A program made the translations under genes and the position numbers. DNA of 64,000 bases, taken from contig BROI01000006.1 of NCBI GenBank assembly GCA_027923505.1, forward strand, positions 186,001 through 250,000, given 5' to 3'. Positions 19,924-31,704 of the stretch are shown in pieces. The notes under the pieces are model-generated. The model had not been told where the DNA came from. It saw nothing but the letters and a program-made list of their open reading frames with translations, and did no database searches. The DNA is from Mayamaea pseudoterrestris (Eukaryota > Bacillariophyta > Bacillariophyceae > Sellaphorales > Sellaphoraceae). Position 1 is the stretch's first letter. The number at the start of each line of letters is the position of its first letter.

Positions 19924-22840
19924 ATGAGGTTGCTTGACAAGCTACTAGGCATGTTGCTGCTAGCGATTCTTGTGCGAGCAGAGGAGTGCGAACGGCTCCA
20001 ATCGGGCCTGAGTTACTCGCAGGAGGAAGCGCCGCGCGATTTGTCCTTGGTATGTGTTTGACAGCGAACATGCCAATGATCGAGATGCAATGATATGACA
20101 AGCTTCAATATTCTTTATTCAATATTTGTGTTTCTACTAACTACGCTGTACTCTCTTTTCTAGCTCCCAAATGTGATTGCTCGAGTGAATCGAATCTTGG
20201 AAGGCGTGACAAATGTGCAAGTCGACTGGCACGGAGGAGATTTGCATGGCCGCGTCGGCGAACATACCGTCCAATGTCGAGTCACGCGACTGGCTTCCGT
20301 GTTGCCGAATCAGTCGGATGGAGTCTTTACGGATAGTGAGGGGAGATCGGTCGTGGAGCAGTGTTTTCACGTTCACTTGACAATCACCGATACCAACGAA
20401 TGCAATTTGCCACATGGTCACCCGATGCAGCACCAGTGCCACGAGCCTGCAATCTGCATCAACACCATTGGTTCCTATGAATGCCTTTGTCCGAGAATAG
20501 AGGAGCGAAGGGAGTTATTTGGAGTTACTGCTGATGATGACTTTTGGCATACCGTGGCGAAGGAAGAACGCGATCCTTGGGAGCTCTCCTTTGCTTCGCA
20601 CAGTCGATCTACTTGTCCATCTTCAATGACAACGTTTGGATGTTGTTCGGCATCAGCTCATACAGACGACGGTAGTACATGCCGAGCTGGATTTCATTGT
20701 CCAGCCGATCCTTGTGGAAAGGGAGCATTTAACGAGTGCGCCGACAATGCAATTTGCGTCAAGAAACCTTCGCCAACAAGCATTCCCAACTATGAATGTC
20801 ACTGTCCGGAGGGGCTCATGGGTAGTGGACGCAAATGTAGAATAGGAATTGATCGAAAGCCAGAGCCGAAGGTCATGTTTGATGGAGTGACGCCGACGGA
20901 GGAAACAATCAAAAATGACTTTTACTGCGGTTGTACAAGACCAGTTGTAGACGCATGTGCCGGATTTCCGCCATGCAAAGGTAAGACTTCGGAGAAAATG
21001 GATTAGACTTTCCAACATAGTGGATATCTGACGAATGTTGCGTGTCGCCAGGTAAACATGAGGTTTGCACAGTCACAGAACGAAATGAACCAGAGTGCAG
21101 ATGCAAACCAGGCTACGTCATGCACGAGGATTATGGTTGCGTTGACGAGTCTCCGCCCAAGCTTCGCTTGAGCAATGATCCCGATGGAACTGGTGTGCTA
21201 AGGCTGAAGCAAGGCGATTTTTACCAAGAGTATGCGGTGGAAATTCTAGACGAGAACGCAGAAGATTATCTTCGGTCGCTGAAGGTTTCGTACAGTCATC
21301 CATTGCCGCAAGGGTGCTTGACAAAGATTGGACAATTTCACGTGAATTATACTGTAGCGACACCATGGACATCGCCCTCCCAAATAACCATTACTCGCCA
21401 AGTGATCATTGAAGACATTGATGAGTGCGCCATAGACCGATCCGAGTTTATGCAAACATGTCCCGAACTGGTGCCGCACTGTGACATTGAGGCTGGTGCT
21501 CGCTGCGTGAATACCATCGGCGGTTATACATGCAAGTGTCCGCAATTTACGACGGGAGACGGCTTTGAACGCGGCGTTGATATCTTACCTGGATCGTCCC
21601 CAGAAGGTTATCACGGTGGAACTAGCTGTATCGATACTGGTGCACCAGTCATAAAGCTGAAAGGTCCAAACCCAAAAATCTTTCGCGTTTCTGAGTGCAG
21701 CGGTATCACTGGTGTTATGGGCGGCCGAAGCAGCGCGGCTGATCTCATCGCCTTGCAGAAACAACATTACGCTGATGACATTGCAGTAAGTGAATGATAA
21801 CGGAGACCTTGATTGATTTGTTCTCTGCAGCTCTCTCACCGTAGTGCTTGTACCAACAGCAAATGATCAGTTCAACGGCAGGTGCAGAACTATGTGCATC
21901 AGCGTCTCATCCCAATCCACATGCTAGTGACTGCGTCGAGGCCTATGACGACACGTATAAAGGGCGAGTCGATCTTACGCGCAAGGTCGTTGTAGGCGAA
22001 CCTGTGCAGAAATCCCCAACGGGCTGGAGTGTCCCATACGATGTAGTTGACGAGGCGGGCAACAGTGCGAAGACGGTTTGGAGGGATGTCATTGTGGAAG
22101 AGGTGAATCTCGCAAAGTTGGAGGCATCGGTTCGGCGAGAGGTGCAAGAAGAGATGCAAGCGGAGAAGGAGGAGGCGGTCCGACTGGCCGTTGCAGCTGA
22201 GCGAAAGAAGAAAGTAACTGATGCACCGGCTCGAAAGGCCAGAGAAGTGACAAATACTTGCCAGTGCCCAGTTTGTGACACCGTTTGCAGTGATGCAAAG
22301 GACGCCAATAACTATTGTGATCCCGGCTCCCGAGTCATTCAGGCGCTGGTATTACTCGAGGGCTTCATGTCCCGCTCATTAGCCCAGAGTTTGCTAATAT
22401 TGTGTGTCGCCTTTGGCGCTTATTTGGTGCTAAGCACTTTCTGCTCCACTGTTCTTGTCCCTCCAAGCCAAAGGCGGCGGGACGCAGACTTTGAAGCTCA
22501 CAGCGAGGAGCGAGTACGAGCAATACAGCAGGGAATAGCTTACATCCCTAGCAATGAGCTCGCTGTGTCAAGGCCCGATGACGGATCTCTTTTCGACCAA
22601 GATAGGTATCGCAGTACGCCATTAACGAGTCCTCGGGTACCAAGGACATCTGTCTTTTTAAATGGTGACGCCCATCGGGATTTTTTGTCCCCAAATGGTA
22701 CAACCGCCTTGCAGAATGGCCAAGGTCCATCGCCAGGTGCAATTGCCGATGACTATTACGACTCGCCATTCAGAATTACTCCAAGCAAACGCGGAGACGG
22801 TGTACACAGACGGTCGCCATACGGCAGTGCAGGCCGATGA
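19924..22840 (+). CDS. EGF-domain single-pass membrane protein, four exons
   Basis: Exons 19924-20049, 20164-20980, 21052-21785 and 21860-22840 (the last could start at 21845, also in frame); 885 residues. Introns are 114, 71 and 74 bp. Residues 1-19 form a signal peptide (LLGMLLLAILVRA). Calcium-binding EGF modules lie at about 118-153 (DTNECNLP...INTIGSYECLCP) and about 436-480 (DIDECAID...VNTIGGYTCKC), with other Cys-rich modules between. At about 490-610 is an Ig-like segment with YDVVDEAGNSAKTVWRDVIV, resembling HYR/DUF5011 folds. A short coiled coil is followed by one membrane helix at about 732-755 (LLILCVAFGAYLVLST) and a Ser/Pro-rich cytoplasmic tail of about 130 residues. It looks like a cell-surface receptor or adhesion protein; the ligand is unknown. 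Confidence 0.82.
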
Positions 22841-22984
22841 GGCTCCTGAGCAACCAACAGTGTACGTCATCTATGTGGCTAGCAAAAAAAGAATTGTAAA
22901 TATATGATAGTATCACTAGTAGATATATGTGCATATTCCGTTGCGTATACGCTGCTCTTCATGCTCAACGAACTATCGTAAACT

Positions 22985-24161
22985 TCAATTCTCCTCGCCA
23001 AGCAAATTGTCCAGGCCAGCCGCAGCAAAGAGCTTGCTCATGGCAGATGCCGCATATTGTCCAATGAGCGGGTCACCCTCATAGTCGCTCATGGCGCACT
23101 GTAGCTTGGCGTAGGCCTGCGGTCCGCTTCCAAAACCAAACCGCTCCGGAATGCTTGGCGAAGACGAGTTACTACCTTGTCCCAAGTAAACTTGATTTAC
23201 AATCACCTCCTGAAGAATCTGATGCTTCTTTTGCAATTCCACTTCAGGATCAGGATCTGGAGAAATAGGGCGGGGCGAGAGGATAAGGTTTCGATGTGAG
23301 GTTTTGACACTACGCGAATTGACAATATTAGCTTTTCGAACTCCGGACTTGTTTGTTTGATCTCTGAGTTCAGCAAAACGCATACCCACGAAGCCGGCAA
23401 CAGGCAACTCCGGTCCAGAGTACTAGAAAGAGATTCATGTATTGATATGTGTACGTCATTCACTTACCATTCACCTTCGCCGTTTGACTCTGCACCGCCA
23501 GCAGCAAGTCTGGTTCCACCATGCGCGACGACACAGCATGCATCATTTCCCGCGCCTGAACAATACTCAACGTTGGAATATCATTGTCCGCGTCAAACCC
23601 ATAGGCTGCGCCAACTAGCTCTCGCCAGGTTTCTCGTCGCGTGGAGACAATGGCGTCGCGCGTGGCATCGTCGGTGCGTTCCAAAAGACTCGACAAGTCT
23701 TGCGCATACTTGGTGAGTCCAAGCTCCTGGGCATTGCCATTGGTTGTATCAGCATATCCCATGCCTGCCAAAACATGAAGCTGCGTCGCTAAGTATATTT
23801 CAATCATGGTTTGCCACTGTCCAAGGACTGACGATGATGGAGCAGACGCGTCTTGGGAATCGGCCAAAGCTTGTAGCCGCCGTTGAGCGAGACCGTAGCG
23901 AATAAAGAATTGAGTCGCGTCGGCAATTCCTAAGGCCATGTCAGGAGTCAGCTCATCGGGAGCAAATGGAGTTGTTGATGAGGATGGTGACTCGGTTGAA
24001 AAATAACGACAAGGATTCGTCGTCGTTGCATGCGGCGCGGCGGAGCGTGACAGTTGATTTGTTCTATTGGTAGCAGGCGATACCCCTCGGCATGGCAAGA
24101 TCTTGCCATGAACTTGGCGGGAGATACTAGAAGCGCCACGAGTTGCTATTCTTGCCAACAT
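22985..24161 (-). CDS. Unknown protein with mitochondrial presequence, two exons
   Basis: Exon 1 is 24161-23468 and exon 2 23256-22985; 321 residues. The intron begins gtaagt and most likely ends ttctccag (211 bp, phase 1). This is the only acceptor I found that keeps the frame with the downstream exon, but a missed small exon is possible. The N-terminus is Arg/Ser-rich and ends RYFSTES near residue 55, a classic mitochondrial targeting pattern. The rest is helical, with FFIRYGLAQRRLQALADS, YLATQLHVLAGMGYAD and a C-terminal YAASAMSKLFAAAGLDNLL. I recognise no domain. It shares a 292-bp divergent interval with the CUE gene. Confidence 0.7.
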
Positions 24162-24453
24162 TTCGGCAGACAGTATGCAGAGAAACTAGTTTTCAATTGA
24201 CGGAAAGCAGCGTCGATTTTTGCCATGGTGGATGGCTCCGCGGAACGAGATTCAGTACCGTTAAGACTTTTTATTTTCAGTCGCGCTTGCGTTACGGTTT
24301 CGGAACGGTTGACGAAGATCCTCCGCGCTCCACCATGCGCACACAATAAGCTTTCGAGCGATCCGTTACACCACCACGATTCATTGGTATAGCCGTCCAA
24401 GCTCATCTCCCTTGCATCGTCTTGCTGTATTGCACTCAGTACTATCTTCAATA

Positions 24454-25332
24454 ATGTCAATTTCCTATGAGGAAGCTTTGTCAACCTTGCAAGCCATGTT
24501 TGGTGAGTCTTGGACTCGCCAGTATCTCGACACTGTGCTACGAAGTCAGCAGGGACACATGGAAAACACGGTGGACTTGATTCTTCGACACGGTGGCGGA
24601 GATCCGCAGGTGTTGATTCAGCAGATTCAGTCGGGCGTTGATCCGCAGCAGACGTTGACGGCGCATGATGAAGCACTGGCGAGGCAACTATCGCAGCAGC
24701 ATGTTGTAGCGCCTGCTAGTACTGCTACTTCCGGAACGTCTTTGCAATCTGGAATATCGACGCAGACGCAGCCACCCCAGCCCCCTGTTGATTCGAATTT
24801 ATCTGTTCCAAGCAGTAGTGCATCTAATGGTTTGGCTCGACAAAGCAAGGGAAATCCGACTCGATTACCGGATGACTTTTTGCGCCTGTCGTCAACGAGT
24901 ACTCCCAGCGTTGCCGAGGATGAAGCCTTGGCACGCATGCTGCAGGACGAACTATTTTCCGAGGAATTGGCTCGCAATCCAGAGTTTGCTCACTTGGCGC
25001 GTGGACGTCCCCGCACGGTGGGAGGTTTGCCCATGAGTCCAGCCACGCGTCACTTGGGTCGCAACGTTGGCATGGCGCAGCAGCAGTCGCAAGGTCCACC
25101 TGTCCATCAGCAAGTCATGGACACGATTTCAACCTTGGGTGATCAGGCCAAGCGCAATTTGCAACTATTAGCGCATCGCTTTCAGCAGCAGCGGCAGCAA
25201 ATGAGTGGAGGAGGAACTGGGAATGCAGCGTCTGCTGGAGCAAACGCTACGAGTCCCAACAATGCAGCAGAACGACGGGGACTACTCGATGATATGGATG
25301 ATTTGGAACTTGCCGCGCGAAAAGAATTGTAG
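24454..25332 (+). CDS. CUE-domain ubiquitin-binding protein
   Basis: A single exon of 292 residues starting MSISYEEALS. Residues 3-45 are a CUE domain (EALSTLQAMFGE, then TVLRSQQGHMENTVDLIL), a three-helix ubiquitin-binding fold related to UBA. At about 150-175 is DEALARMLQDELFSEELARN, which resembles a segment found in plant CUE proteins. The middle is Gln/Ser/Thr-rich and the C-terminal third holds an amphipathic helix (MDTISTLGDQAKRNLQLLAHR) and Gly/Asn-rich sequence. It is probably an adaptor in ubiquitin-dependent sorting or degradation. The family call rests on the domain; the pathway is inference. Confidence 0.8.
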   Translation: MSISYEEALSTLQAMFGESWTRQYLDTVLRSQQGHMENTVDLILRHGGGDPQVLIQQIQSGVDPQQTLTAHDEALARQLSQQHVVAPASTATSGTSLQSGISTQTQPPQPPVDSNLSVPSSSASNGLARQSKGNPTRLPDDFLRLSSTSTPSVAEDEALARMLQDELFSEELARNPEFAHLARGRPRTVGGLPMSPATRHLGRNVGMAQQQSQGPPVHQQVMDTISTLGDQAKRNLQLLAHRFQQQRQQMSGGGTGNAASAGANATSPNNAAERRGLLDDMDDLELAARKEL

Positions 25333-25464
25333 ACAATTGCACCAACAGGTTTATTAGTTGGTAGTCGATTGATAATGAAAGTTAAATTGCATTCGTGTCT
25401 TGATGATTGTCGTACCATGACCTGGCTTCGCAATGAGCAAAGTAAAGTAGATGCTTTGCTCTTC

Positions 25465-28400
25465 TTAGCCTTCCACATCGTCCGTCGTCCGCCTCGTGAT
25501 AACTACAGCGTACGGGCTTGAAGATTTTTGGAAGGAAACGAGCTTCTTGGCGCTGTTTTGAAAGGCAGGTGTAATGAGGTACATTTTGGCCCATTCATTG
25601 AGATTAAACATGGCAATTCGGCCCTTTGCTTCATACAATTCGCAAAAGGTCATGTATTCCTTTTGATCTGAAGCAGATTCGACATCAATGCGCAATATTA
25701 GAGCTTGGTTTCGGCCACTGGTGAGTTTTGCATGAATGAATTTGCTAAACTCGCCAACTGGGACTCGAGCAAATTCACAAAGGTGAGGTGTCATCCAACC
25801 ACTTGCAAAGTTTTCAGGATCATGTTCGACCAGCAAACTAGCTGAAAATCGATGCGATCGACTGGCGACTTCAATCTGAAAACGAGTAGATCCATCGTGT
25901 GCAGTCACATATTGGTCTGGTGGTGGTATGGGTGTATTTCCAGAACCAACTGCATTGCCAGATAATGCGAGGGAAGGTGGTGGAGGTGGAGGCTGGAAGC
26001 TTGCTTTTTTCACAAGCTGTCCAAATGATGCTATGTTACGTTGCTTGGAAGGAGAAATCTCTCCTTCCGAGAATTGTGGTGACTGACTATGAGTCCCGGG
26101 TAAATCTGTTAGTGCATCAACATCTATAGTCGCAGCGGTTTCTAAACCGGCACTCACTGCTCTCTCATCGGAACTACGAGCACTGTTACCAAGTAAAACT
26201 GGCAAGGCATTAGCCACCGTCTCGTTCTCCGCATCAATGTGAGTGTGTAGATTGTCTGCAAAATCCATTTCTTGGTCTGGTCCACTAGCTGCCTCAACAG
26301 TAAGGCTCGCTTGCTGACGCGCAAGTGCCTCGGCTTGGGCCCGCTCCTCCTTTAGCCTCTGTGGAGCCAACTCGTCGCTGGTCATTCCCACCAATGCGTC
26401 AGCTTCAATATCGTCTTGTAGTACCCGCACGCATAAAAGCAGGTTGTCGGTGTCTTCTAGAGCACGCTTTAATGCACGGCCTTGATCTCGATATTGAGGA
26501 AACACTGGGTCGTAAGTATCACTGGCCGGATACATGACGTGTAAACTACTTTCGATTTCCATGGCCTTCAAAATGCAAAGGTTCGCCATCCCCGCTGAGA
26601 CGTCGACGTCCATAATTTGAAGTGAATTTTGTAACGCCTTATCGAGCAGTAGTCGGAAGTTGCTGCGGAAGTTGGCATTGTCGTCCACATCGGCTGTCGA
26701 ACCCTTACCTGCCAACATTAAGCGGAGGATTAACGCGTTAAATAGTTGGGTGCTGCTGTCTAAGATTCGAGCAGGTGCCAGAAAAGTAGACTCGGCGTGG
26801 GCCTGCAAAGTCTCACGACTTGCATGAGAGAGCAAGTACCCAGTTAAGTTTAGCTGAATACTGCGACATAGAGAGACGTCCGTTGCGTTCGGTAAAACCG
26901 CAAATTGCGCGAGGTTCAACACCAGCTCGTTAGCTATACTCCGCAGTCGCAAATATTCCATCACGCAAACAGGGTCAAATGGAGACATTCCTCTGGCGGT
27001 GAAGCCATCATAAGCAATTCTCAGCTCCCCGGACACAGTTGCGAGACGGTCTCTCCAGTTCTGAGCCCTAGCCAAGTCCTTCTGAAGGGCGTGTTGCAGA
27101 CAAGGGAACCATGAAACCACTTGCAACGTAAATGAAAGACTATTACGAACCGGTTCCAAAACCAATTCTCCAGCTTCATTTTTCGAAATGAACAACCCAT
27201 ATCTACCAAGAAAGTGTTTGGTCTTCTCGGAAAATAAAATAAATATATTTTTCGCTTCTGTAAGCAGTCGTTTTGCGACAGTGTCCGACATACTATGGTC
27301 GCTGCCATTTGTTGATGCAGGAGGAGTGCACGCTACTCGTAGACGGTCAACCCAATCAATTACTAACCGTATCCATTCAAACATTGTTTTCTCATCAGTG
27401 ATACCATGTACCCTTTCTGCAAGAGCAGCAAGATTTGCCATTGACCCTATCATAGACTGGAAGTGGCAATCTTCAGTCAATTGAAATATCTCGAAAGAGC
27501 CATTTAGTCCTTTGAGTGAATCTGTTTTCGTTCCGTGATTCTGAGTGGCAATTGACTCGTGCGCTTCAGCAGTGAGAAGACGGTCAAACTTTGGAGTAAA
27601 CGTCTCCATTGCCTCTACACTCGCTCGTATGCGGTCTTCGCCAGGCATCGCTACCTTTTTCAGAATGTCATCCTTGAAAAGATTGTCGATAAGACCGGGA
27701 TCTGAATTCGAAGGAACGTTCCCACGCGATTCAGTACAGGACGACGGACGACTGTTGACGGTACACGGAACGAACGAGACTTTTCGTTGCCATTCCGATG
27801 CTGCACTGTGGAGTTCCTTGACGCTACGCCATACAGGAGCAAGTTCACCAGAGAGATCATCCAAAGCTAGCGACTTTTCATAAAGGTTATCAAGGTCGTT
27901 CAATGAGATTCGCGCACTGTTATCAACTTCATTATCTCCGAAAACAATGGGGTACCTGGTCACGTTTTCCTGTCAAGTGAAGAGAAAGCTCCGTGTTAGT
28001 AACGCCAGATTTGTCGCTTAAAAGTTCACCACAAAAGGAATTCTTACCAGCCATCTTAACACTACGAGAGTTTTATCCAGGTCGTCGAGGATGGCAGGAC
28101 TTAAAGTAAGCCCGCGCTCATCAGGTGTGTACTTAAGGGCGCCCCGGATATCGTCAAGCCTGGCGCAAAGAGTGGTGACGACTTCTTGTCGAAATGGTCC
28201 ATCACGCAGCAGAGACTTTGCTCGCTGCAGCTCCGTAACGGCAGGCGCTTCTCTTTTTTCACCATCATCAATCAGTTGCCTTAGTTCATTGACTGTCGAT
28301 TTCAGATTGAGATCGGAGAAAGCGTACGTCCCACTAGTCATGGTAGGACACGCAATCAGCTCTTTTGCCTCTGTCAGAGATTTCTTTCTTATGATGCAGT

Positions 28401-31400
28401 CTTCAGCGCAAACGAAACATAATAGCTGGAAATAGGCTAACAGAACATTTCCTTCAATCTCATCGCGCTCAAACATTATCTGCAAAACATGATTACTCAG
28501 TGGCTGCGCAAGTGATGATGGTACAGCAATGATTTGCCCTGAATGCACTTCGATGGCGCTTAATCGATTATAGCTAGCGTAAGTGTCGCGACTTATCTTG
28601 AGTGAAAGACATTGATAGCGGCACTTTGCAAATTCTTGAAGTAGCTCAAGACCTTCGACGACCAATCCTAGCTGATGTATACTTGTGCCAGTCGAAGCGG
28701 CTATCGCATCTCTTGCCGATGTGTACCAGGATAGAAGTTGCCGCAACCAAATTACCACTTCGCGAACAGGCTCAATAATGATTCCCAACGGTCGACATTG
28801 CTCGATAAGGTCCAATCTCTCGAGCATAGAGCTATACATGGGACTTGGCGCCATCAAAAGATCTGTCACCGAGGTTGACCACTCCGTGCATGTTTTGTAA
28901 ATTAACGCTAACCTTTTATTCAACTCCTCAAATTCTACCGGAATATTATGATAGTCAGCCAGCAAATCGGAAATTCGACGCACGTTCACCATTGAAGAAG
29001 ACGCTTTCGACGCATCGTTTGGCCCTTTAGCAAACGCTTGTAACTCGTCAGTGAGTCTTTCAGCCTTTACTTTCCAAGCTGAGCTCACAGAATATAATGT
29101 CCGCAATGTGGACTCGACATCTGAATAAAAGGTGTCCAACTCTTGAGTCGCAAATTTACTGGCGTCGCTATCAGAGTCGGCATCATTCCGACAACGTTGG
29201 GTCAGCTCTGACCGGCTAGGTGACATCCCTTGGCGTAAAGAGATAAGTTGCTCGTACAGCACCGATACCGCATCAAAGGTCGGCTTGGCTCCATTGAGCA
29301 ACGAGTCAACTCGCTCTTTCCAGTCAAGTATATCTAGTCGCACACACATGTATTCCTCCGCTCTGCATAATATAGAAGTCGTTCGGAGGTTTTGTAGTGC
29401 CTCCTCTGTTGCTTCGCGAGACCTAGAATTTACGCAATCACTATTCTCAGCAGTTGCTCTTTGTTCGAGAGCAGCCGAGAAAGTGTCAGCGACTTTAATG
29501 CTATTGACAAGTCTAAGTTCAAGAGCTTGCACCCTCGGCATCATCCCCTCAACCTGGATAGTCATGGCATGCATTGCGTCGGTGTTGGCGAGCTGCTGCA
29601 ACTCGGTATATCTATTCAAAATCTTCTCAACGAAAGCAGTTCGTTCTTTACATGACTCAGCATGGACCAAATCTAGATACCAACATCGATATGCGCGAGC
29701 AGAAGCGAGTAGATTTCGCGATAGAAGCGTCGACGATGGTCCAAAAGGTTCGACGTTGTATACTGCCGAGCTTGCCGAATCGGCCAGATCAATGAGTGTG
29801 TCAATCTCCAAAATGACATCGTCTTCGGCCAGGTCGGCAACTGCTGTTCCTCGAAACATATTGCCGATACACGCCCAAACACGCTTGCCATACTCGTCAA
29901 TGGCATGTTTCTTCTGTTCAAGCCGCTGTACCGTTGGTGTGACATTAAAGTGCTGAACGACGGCTTCATTTTCAGCAGAGTCGATAAGTAGTGATATATC
30001 GTCGTACGATACAAACTTTCTGTGATCGTGTTTCCGTGGGCTGTTGCGCGATTCAGAACCTGTGCTCGCTTCGCTATCAGTGTCGTCGGCCTGCTCCGAC
30101 TCCCCAGTAGCCATTGCAACGCCGTCGCCACTGTCACATAGAACGCGACTAACACGCTGCTGCCATTCGTCCAGAGGCACCCAGACGTTGTTACGAAAAT
30201 TCAGCAGCGCGTCAGATAATGGTCGCGCAAACCACGGCATGTTTGGCTGTTGAAGCTGAGCAACAACGTTCTGTATAGACTCTTCCGACTTGAAGTCAAG
30301 AACTTCCAATAAGTCACTTGCATCAGCAGCAGCATCACGCTTGGACTGCTCCCTCTTGTTTCGCTTGGGTCGACGCGTGGGTGCCAGCGCCTGCTCGTGC
30401 TTGCGCTTCTTGTTGCGATACTGCGTCACCGCCGATTGCGACGTGTCTCGACTCTGAAATATAATCAAGAGAGCTTCACGACCCTCTTGAAGCAACTGGT
30501 CAAACACATTGGTCGATTTGCGTTCAGTTGGCGGCAGTGACTCTAATAAAGGTTTAGTTACTGTTGACTGAAGCTTCCCGCATTCAAGGTACCAAAAGCA
30601 AGCACTGCTTAAATCGTTCAAACACTCGACCAAGAATCGAACATACTTGTCGTCAACAGGTACTAGTTTCGAGGAAAGGTAAATTTGCGTTCGCGCAAGC
30701 AGCATAAGCTTGAACAAGGGGTCTCGGTTCGGATCCGACGGATCCAAGTCGTCGAATAATGTCTTACATACATCGTGCTCGAGTTTCATGAGTTCAGGCT
30801 CGTCCTGTGGCAAGCTTGTATCAAATGGCAGTGACTGCTCCCATTGCTGCACCGCTTCGAATAAGCTTGTGGCTGCTGCCGCTTGTTTCGTTTCGAAAGG
30901 TCGCCCCGATAGAATGGCTCTGGTTCGCTTGGTCCATGCCGACATGGACGGTCTCACCAGTTGCGGATTTAGTTGCATTTCGTATATCTTGTCACTTTCC
31001 CCAACGAATGAAACACTGTAAATGATTAATCCGTCTTCTTGCTGGACGTATGAAATGATGGTTGCTTCATACCAATCTTCCTCGTGATGCTTTGCTGAGT
31101 CTTGGTCATCCTCCATTTCTTTTTCGTCGGGTGTAACCTCCTTTCCATCACCACCAACATTCTCCATGCCTTTCGTGTCATTTTTTACTATTCCTTCCTG
31201 ATCTGGAGGCGATTCCAATGTTGTAACGTTGTCTTCAACCGCATCTTCCTCATCGTCGTCATCATCCGTCTCCGCCTCCCAGTAAACTTCCCAGTCACGG
31301 CCGGAAATTGAGCGGGCCCATTCCAAGTCTTGCGAGTCGTCCAGAGGCTCCTGCTGCTGCTGCATGTCTACGTCTGCCGCAATGAATGGGTCATTTGTGT

Positions 31401-31425
31401 CATCCGCCATGTTGTTGTCGTCCAT
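25465..31425 (-). CDS. Giant helical protein with Tudor-like N-terminus and SPOC-like C-terminus
   Basis: Exon 1 is 31425-28048 and exon 2 27969-25465, with a 78-bp intron (gtaaga...ttgacag, phase 0); 1960 residues. I start at MDDNNMADD because the frame upstream has no ATG. An acidic N-terminus is followed at about 120-170 by a Tudor/Agenet-like segment (DWYEATIISYVQQEDG, then IYSVSFVGESDKIYEMQL). A basic Lys/Arg patch (NKKRKHEQ, RRPKRNKREQSKRD) near 345-370 looks like a nuclear signal. The next 1300 residues are helical and recall the PLU-1-like region of KDM5 proteins, with repeated Trp-centred helices (WKERVDSLL, WSTSVTDLLM, WLRQLLSWYTSA), but no JmjC or PHD is seen. The last 140 residues (ENFASGWMTPHLCEF ... 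MFNLNEWAKMYLITP) may be a SPOC-like fold. A chromatin role is inferred and unproven. Confidence 0.6.
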
Positions 31426-31704
31426 TCTCTCAAGTTTTGGCAATTGCGTGCGACCGCGTTTCTCCACCCTCCCTTTGTGTCTGTGAGTACCGGTACGATA
31501 TATAGGGTCAGGCGTCCGACCGTTACAAGAAGTGCACCCGCCGCATGCGGCAAGCCTCGCTGAAATCGACCCTCACACTCTTGGAGGCAGCCAGCGAGCA
31601 ACATCACGCTTTCCTTGTTACTCCCTTGACAACTACCTACTAGTCATCAAAATACAACAACTACCTCATACGAATAAGAGACTCCAAATTTAAAATAATT
31701 CACC
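31426..31704. promoter_or_regulatory. Divergent intergenic interval, giant protein / presenilin
   Basis: These 279 bp lie between two start codons. At 31486-31498 they carry agtaccggtacga, identical to the 13-mer at 14221-14233 in another divergent interval. No gene is seen inside. Confidence 0.45.

Noticed and set aside
23203-23463. A separate small gene or middle exon in the mitochondrial unknown gene
   Set aside because: The frame cannot be joined to both neighbours. One 211-bp intron from gtaagt to ttctccag gives a continuous protein.
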